Assembly: GCA_003415625.1 (NCBI GenBank)
Contig: PYIU01000006.1
Location: 1,798,001 to 1,862,000 of the forward strand
Source of the DNA: Aquanectria penicillioides
Lineage: Eukaryota; Ascomycota; Sordariomycetes; Hypocreales; Nectriaceae
Direction: 5' to 3'
DNA: 64,000 nt
Of this stretch, positions 60,228 to 64,000 are shown piece after piece. The notes under the pieces were generated by a model. That model worked only from the letters and a program-made list of their open reading frames with translations, was not told where the DNA came from and did no database searches. Every line of letters begins with the position of its first letter. The stretch's first letter is position 1. Position numbers and translations under genes: made by a program.

Positions 60228-62282
60228 TTAGACGGCGGGCCATCGGAGTCGAAGCCCATCGACCCAGCGGGAGTAGAGCACATCAGAAAGTTGCTTGCAG
60301 TGCTCCATTCCAGACTGTGCCTCGTGACCAGGGTACCTGCTCTCGAGAGTGGACTTCTCGTTGTAGTCCTTCTCATTGATAACGGGAGAATCTCCGTGTC
60401 GACGTCGATGGCTGCGCAGGTGTGGGTTGTTTGAGCTCAAGATCAGCTTGGAAGGGCTCGTCTGGGGTGTGATGTTCTTGACGATCACTGTGCCCTGAGG
60501 AGTTCCGTCATCAGGAATCTTCTGTGCGGGCTGTCGAAGGAGAGCAGCGCTGAGTTTGTTATCCTGAGCCATAGATGACACCATGTTGCTCATCAAATGG
60601 TAAACACCTTCGGGGTCAATAGCGTCCAATGCTGCGAAGGCATCCGATAACTTCGCCAGCGCCTCTCGCTTCTGCATCGCAGAAGTCTGAGCATGCAGCT
60701 CGGCAAGGCTCGGCTCCACCGCCCTGGCATAAAGTCGACGTCCAAGAACTGCCTCTTTTCCATAGGGCTCGATTGGCGACGCCATGACAGGAGGGGTGTT
60801 TTCATCACAGAAGACGTCATCAGGAGAGCTGGCTCGGCCGCCGAGCTGACCATGAGTCGAGCTGTCGGACGGAACTCTTCGGAAAAGGCGCATAGTCGAT
60901 CCTGAATTGCCAAATGACATGTCTGGCTGCAAGGGTTTCTTGGGGAGAACAGAAGGTCGGGGTGAGCCACTGTTGGATCGAATGGAAGAGGTTTGAGCAA
61001 GAGATGGAGTTCGTCGAATAGTTGACTTTCGGATGGTGCTGGGAGCCGGGGATGAGCTACCCAATGGAGCATCCTTGAGCTCGAGTCTGCGCAAAGCCTC
61101 ATCGGCAGCAAAGATGGAGGAAGGCTTGCGATGCTGCTTCACGGTGGGCCTCTTAGGGGGAGCGACCGACTTGACAGTATCGAATACCCATTCCTGCTGG
61201 TCATCCTTGGGAGAGATGGTTTGGAGCGTCTCCTGATAGTAGATTGGGTGCTTCTGCCGTTCTGGTTGGCATCCCACATCTGCCTCCTGGCAATAAGCTC
61301 CTGGAGCGCTTCGACCTTGCCAGCAGATCGGATGAAACGGTGACGGAGAAGGTCTTTAGCAGATGGTCGACGGTCGTAGTCTTTGGTGAGACATTGAGCG
61401 ATGAAGTCCTTGAACTCCTTGCTGAAATTACCCTCTAGTCGAGGAGGAGAGTTCTTAGGGATGTGGAAGAGGACCTTCATGGGGTGGATGTGGGCTAGGG
61501 GAGGCTCGCCGTTGGCAAGCTCCATGGCAGTAATACCCAGCGACCAAATGTCAGCCTTGAAGCTGTATCCATCCTGCTGAATGACCTCCGGTGCCATCCA
61601 GAAGGGAGTTCCAACGAATGTATTTCGCTGGGACTTGATGTTGGTGAGCTGGGCAGCGACGCCAAAGTCTGCCAGCTTGACCTTGCCAGTCTCGGATAGG
61701 AGGACATTGGCGGCTTTGATGTCTCGATGGATCTTGCCTTCGCTATGGAGGTATTGAATGCCGAGGAGAAGCTCGCGACAGACGATGGCAATGTGGGTTT
61801 CGCTAAAGTTGGCCGGTTTCAACTATCAATTGTCATCAGTTTGAGATTGTCTCGTGAGGATACGCGTCAGCACGTACCAGATCCAGACAGGAGCCACCGC
61901 CCAAGAACTCCATGACAATCCATAGCTTGGTGCCTCGAAGAAAAGATCCCTTGTACTGGGTGACGTAGGAGCTGGCGCAGGTGCTCAGCACAGCAATTTC
62001 AGCTTGAATATCTTGGATGTCATCGTCGTTGGATTCGAGATCGATCTGGAAGCAAAAGTGTGAGCGAGTGCTGGTGGGCCGGGCAACCAGGGGGGGCACT
62101 TACATGCTTGATGGCGACTGTCTCGCCGGTTGCCTTTTCGATGCCCTTGTAAACGACACCAAAACTCCCCCCTGTGCACATATCAGTTAGCGAAACGACA
62201 TAGTTTAAAGACTGGCAGTGGAAGACGTACTGCCCAGCTCCTCAAGAACCTGATAATGCTCAGCAACGCCCTCGTCAGCCAT
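60228..62282 (-). CDS. Ste20-like germinal-centre kinase, GCK-III type (one-base frameshift)
   Basis: Ser/Thr kinase of the MST3/4-Sid1-Nak1 class. In fungi such kinases act upstream of NDR kinases in polarity or septation signalling (Neurospora POD-6 and SID-1 are candidates; I cannot choose). Exons: 62231-62282, 62104-62171, 61878-62045 and 60228-61822. The N-terminal kinase domain (about 10-260) has the glycine loop [17 protein letters not shown], the catalytic loop HRDIKAAN (128-135), DFG (148-150) and GTPFWMAPE (167-175). The C-terminal regulatory part is Ser/Pro-rich and ends [11 protein letters not shown]...RWPAV. At about 61257-61262 the conserved sequence shifts frame: WDANQN is followed by RSTQST instead of [12 protein letters not shown]. 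Adding one base restores it and makes exon 4 divisible by three (627 aa in all). As written, translation stops near 61139. Probable assembly error. Confidence 0.9.
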
Positions 62283-64000
62283 GATGACGGCTTGACGTCA
62301 TGCAATGTCCAAAAGTATCGATCGTATTATGGAGAGAGGGCAGCAGAGTGCAGATAGAGATGTCGGTGGTGAGGACGAGAAGGAAGCTGAGGTCGCGTGC
62401 TCGATGTGGCCGTGGGGGAGGAAGGAGACCGTATCGTGGTCGACGGAGGATGAGATCCAAGAGGACGAAGGCGATGCGGGCAACGGGCCTGAAATGGTTA
62501 TTAAGGTCGGCAGGCGTTGCAGCGACGGCATGGATGGTTGTCTGGGACAGCGGGCGCCGGGGTGTGGACGGGATGCAGACGGGGTGCACTGGGCGCACTG
62601 GGTGCACCGGGCAGACTGGGGTGCTCGGAGTGTGCGATGCTAGACCCGTTTGTTTACAATTAGCCTGTTTGGGACAGCTCGGCTGGGGACGGGCTGAGGA
62701 CGTTGAGATGAGAAGGATGATGAGACGGCGCAATTGCAAAGAGAAGAGTGTCACGAAAGAATCGTTTCTAGTCCATTGCATCGTGAGACGGTGCTCATGT
62801 GGTGTAGTCGGCTCTTCCCGCAAGAGAATGGATGCCAGCGTCCAATTTGTATCCGTATACGGAGCCAGACTGGGCGCATACCAGCTGCAGGTGGTGGCCT
62901 CATGGGAAGTGCGCGGGACGGGGGACTGGCCTGCACCAGCACACCAATACCTACGCCGTACCTGACGCAGCGCGGTACCTGAGCTGTACGTACCTAGCGC
63001 GGTCCCCTGGCCGTCACCAGGGGCGGATGATGCGCAACAACCTCGCAGGACGCCAGTGTGGAGCCTTGGAGCAGGGCCCCCGGTGCCCTGTAATTAAGAC
63101 TAGACAGTGCATGTGCTTTTTTTGGCGCGCAATGGAAGCAACGGAGTTCAGTTGAATGCTCCGCAATGCACCGCCGTTGGGTTGGGGAGCGCAAACCTCA
63201 GCTCCACCAAAAAAGAAAGAAACGAGAAACTTGGATTTGGATGTACATCCTTCGCTACGGACACAGCCCAGGTCATTCGCACGTCTGTGCCGCGATCCAT
63301 TGCATCGGATTGGATTGGATTGGATTGACCTCCCCCGCCCGTCGGTTCACTGAGTCCAGTCCCCGATCCCGACGCTGCTGTGTCAGTCAGGTCTCAGAAC
63401 GGGCCTGGGGCAGAAGAAACCCGCCAGGAACCGGGCGCAGGCAGGCACATGATGAAAAGCAATATCAGAGTCAGTCGCAGACGCCATCACGCCTATCTTC
63501 TCGAAAATTTCCACTGGGAAAAGGAAGTGCTGCATCTCGGGTAATGACAACTACGGTACGTGTTGGTGGTTCGTTTCTGTGCCTTTCCGCTCCGGGTCTG
63601 GACCGAAGGGGCTCCATCGTCTGCCGTTCCGAGCCCGTAACACGTACGGGTTTATCGAATTCATGCGCAGTATGTACCGTACTCGGTCGTCGTAGCCGCA
63701 GCTGTAGTCGCAGCCGTAACCAGCAGTTCGGGTTCGTTGCTGCTGAGAAACGAGATGTGCAATTACGCCTCTTTTCTCGGCTGCATCTGGTCCCTGCGTC
63801 GCGTGGGCACCCAACTAAACTTGGAACTGTTTAGGCCACCCTGACTGGGCCTTGGGGGTGCCTTGAGGGGTCTCCCCAGAGCCTTCTAACGTCGTTCCTG
63901 AGCGTGTTAGCGCCCATCAGCACCCATCAACGCCCATCACTATGTGAATGGCGCTAGCCGTGGGCGGGACGACCGCTAGCGGCTGTCAGCCACCCCGGGC
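62283..64000. other. Upstream region of the kinase gene; no gene seen
   Basis: The bases adjoining the kinase start are pyrimidine-rich on the minus strand. They contain a GGGTGCACTGG-type repeat at about 62570-62625 and a GGATT pentamer repeat at 63306-63326. Near 63900-63945, CACCCATCA/CGCCCATCA repeats occur. Open frames such as 63166-63834 show no recognisable domain. Confidence 0.5.

Noticed and set aside
63166..63834. 222-codon frame at the right edge
   Set aside because: No domain, overlapping antisense frames, and it includes a GGATT simple repeat.

Overview
This window is nuclear DNA of a filamentous ascomycete (Pezizomycotina), most likely a sordariomycete. Genes have short GT-AG introns of about 50-230 nt and long pyrimidine-rich leaders. 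The genes are typical of that group: YTM1, glycogen synthase, an ELO elongase, COX6, a chromodomain/HDA-complex protein, RAI1 and a GCK-type kinase. A retroelement shows massive C-to-T/G-to-A decay of the RIP type. I cannot name the species. The recurring TACCTAGGTA and GTACGTACCT motifs feel Sordariomycete-like, but that is an impression.

Layout. Position 1-127 holds the 3' end of an unidentified gene. YTM1 (277-1760, minus) and glycogen synthase (7123-9477, plus) are divergent across 5.4 kb. From 9.5 to 25.8 kb there is no convincing gene. This stretch carries a nested mobile-element block at 14608-22174: a Ty1/Copia element (14928-21694, two 224-bp LTRs) sits inside a roughly 0.8-kb non-coding element with ~85-90-bp terminal inverted repeats and TA flanks. 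An unrecognised Ser-rich protein lies at 25772-26950 (minus). A second gene-empty tract of about 13 kb follows, with ordinary base composition and many simple repeats. Next come an F-box/LRR protein (40022-41976, minus), an ELO fatty acid elongase (46283-47537, minus), COX6 (50245-51231, plus), a 1464-aa chromodomain/HDA1-complex-subunit protein (52043-56596, minus), RAI1 (57983-59622, plus, nine exons with an 8-nt micro-exon) and a germinal-centre kinase (60228-62282, minus).

How the parts relate. Most genes are single-copy housekeeping genes: ribosome biogenesis, glycogen, sphingolipid/very-long-chain fatty acids, respiration, RNA quality control and polarity or septation signalling. No secondary-metabolite cluster, defence system or other coordinated accessory system is visible. 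The chromodomain/HDA protein resembles the HP1-HDAC machinery that silences RIP-mutated DNA, so target-like DNA and a probable silencer occur in one window; that link is inference.

Sequence quality. Four of the nine recognisable genes (F-box, elongase, COX6, kinase) have reading frames broken by apparent single-base losses. In three of them the loss is at a C run of three where four would restore conserved sequence. Exon sums become divisible by three once the bases are restored. I regard these as probable assembly indels rather than pseudogenes, and flag each one.
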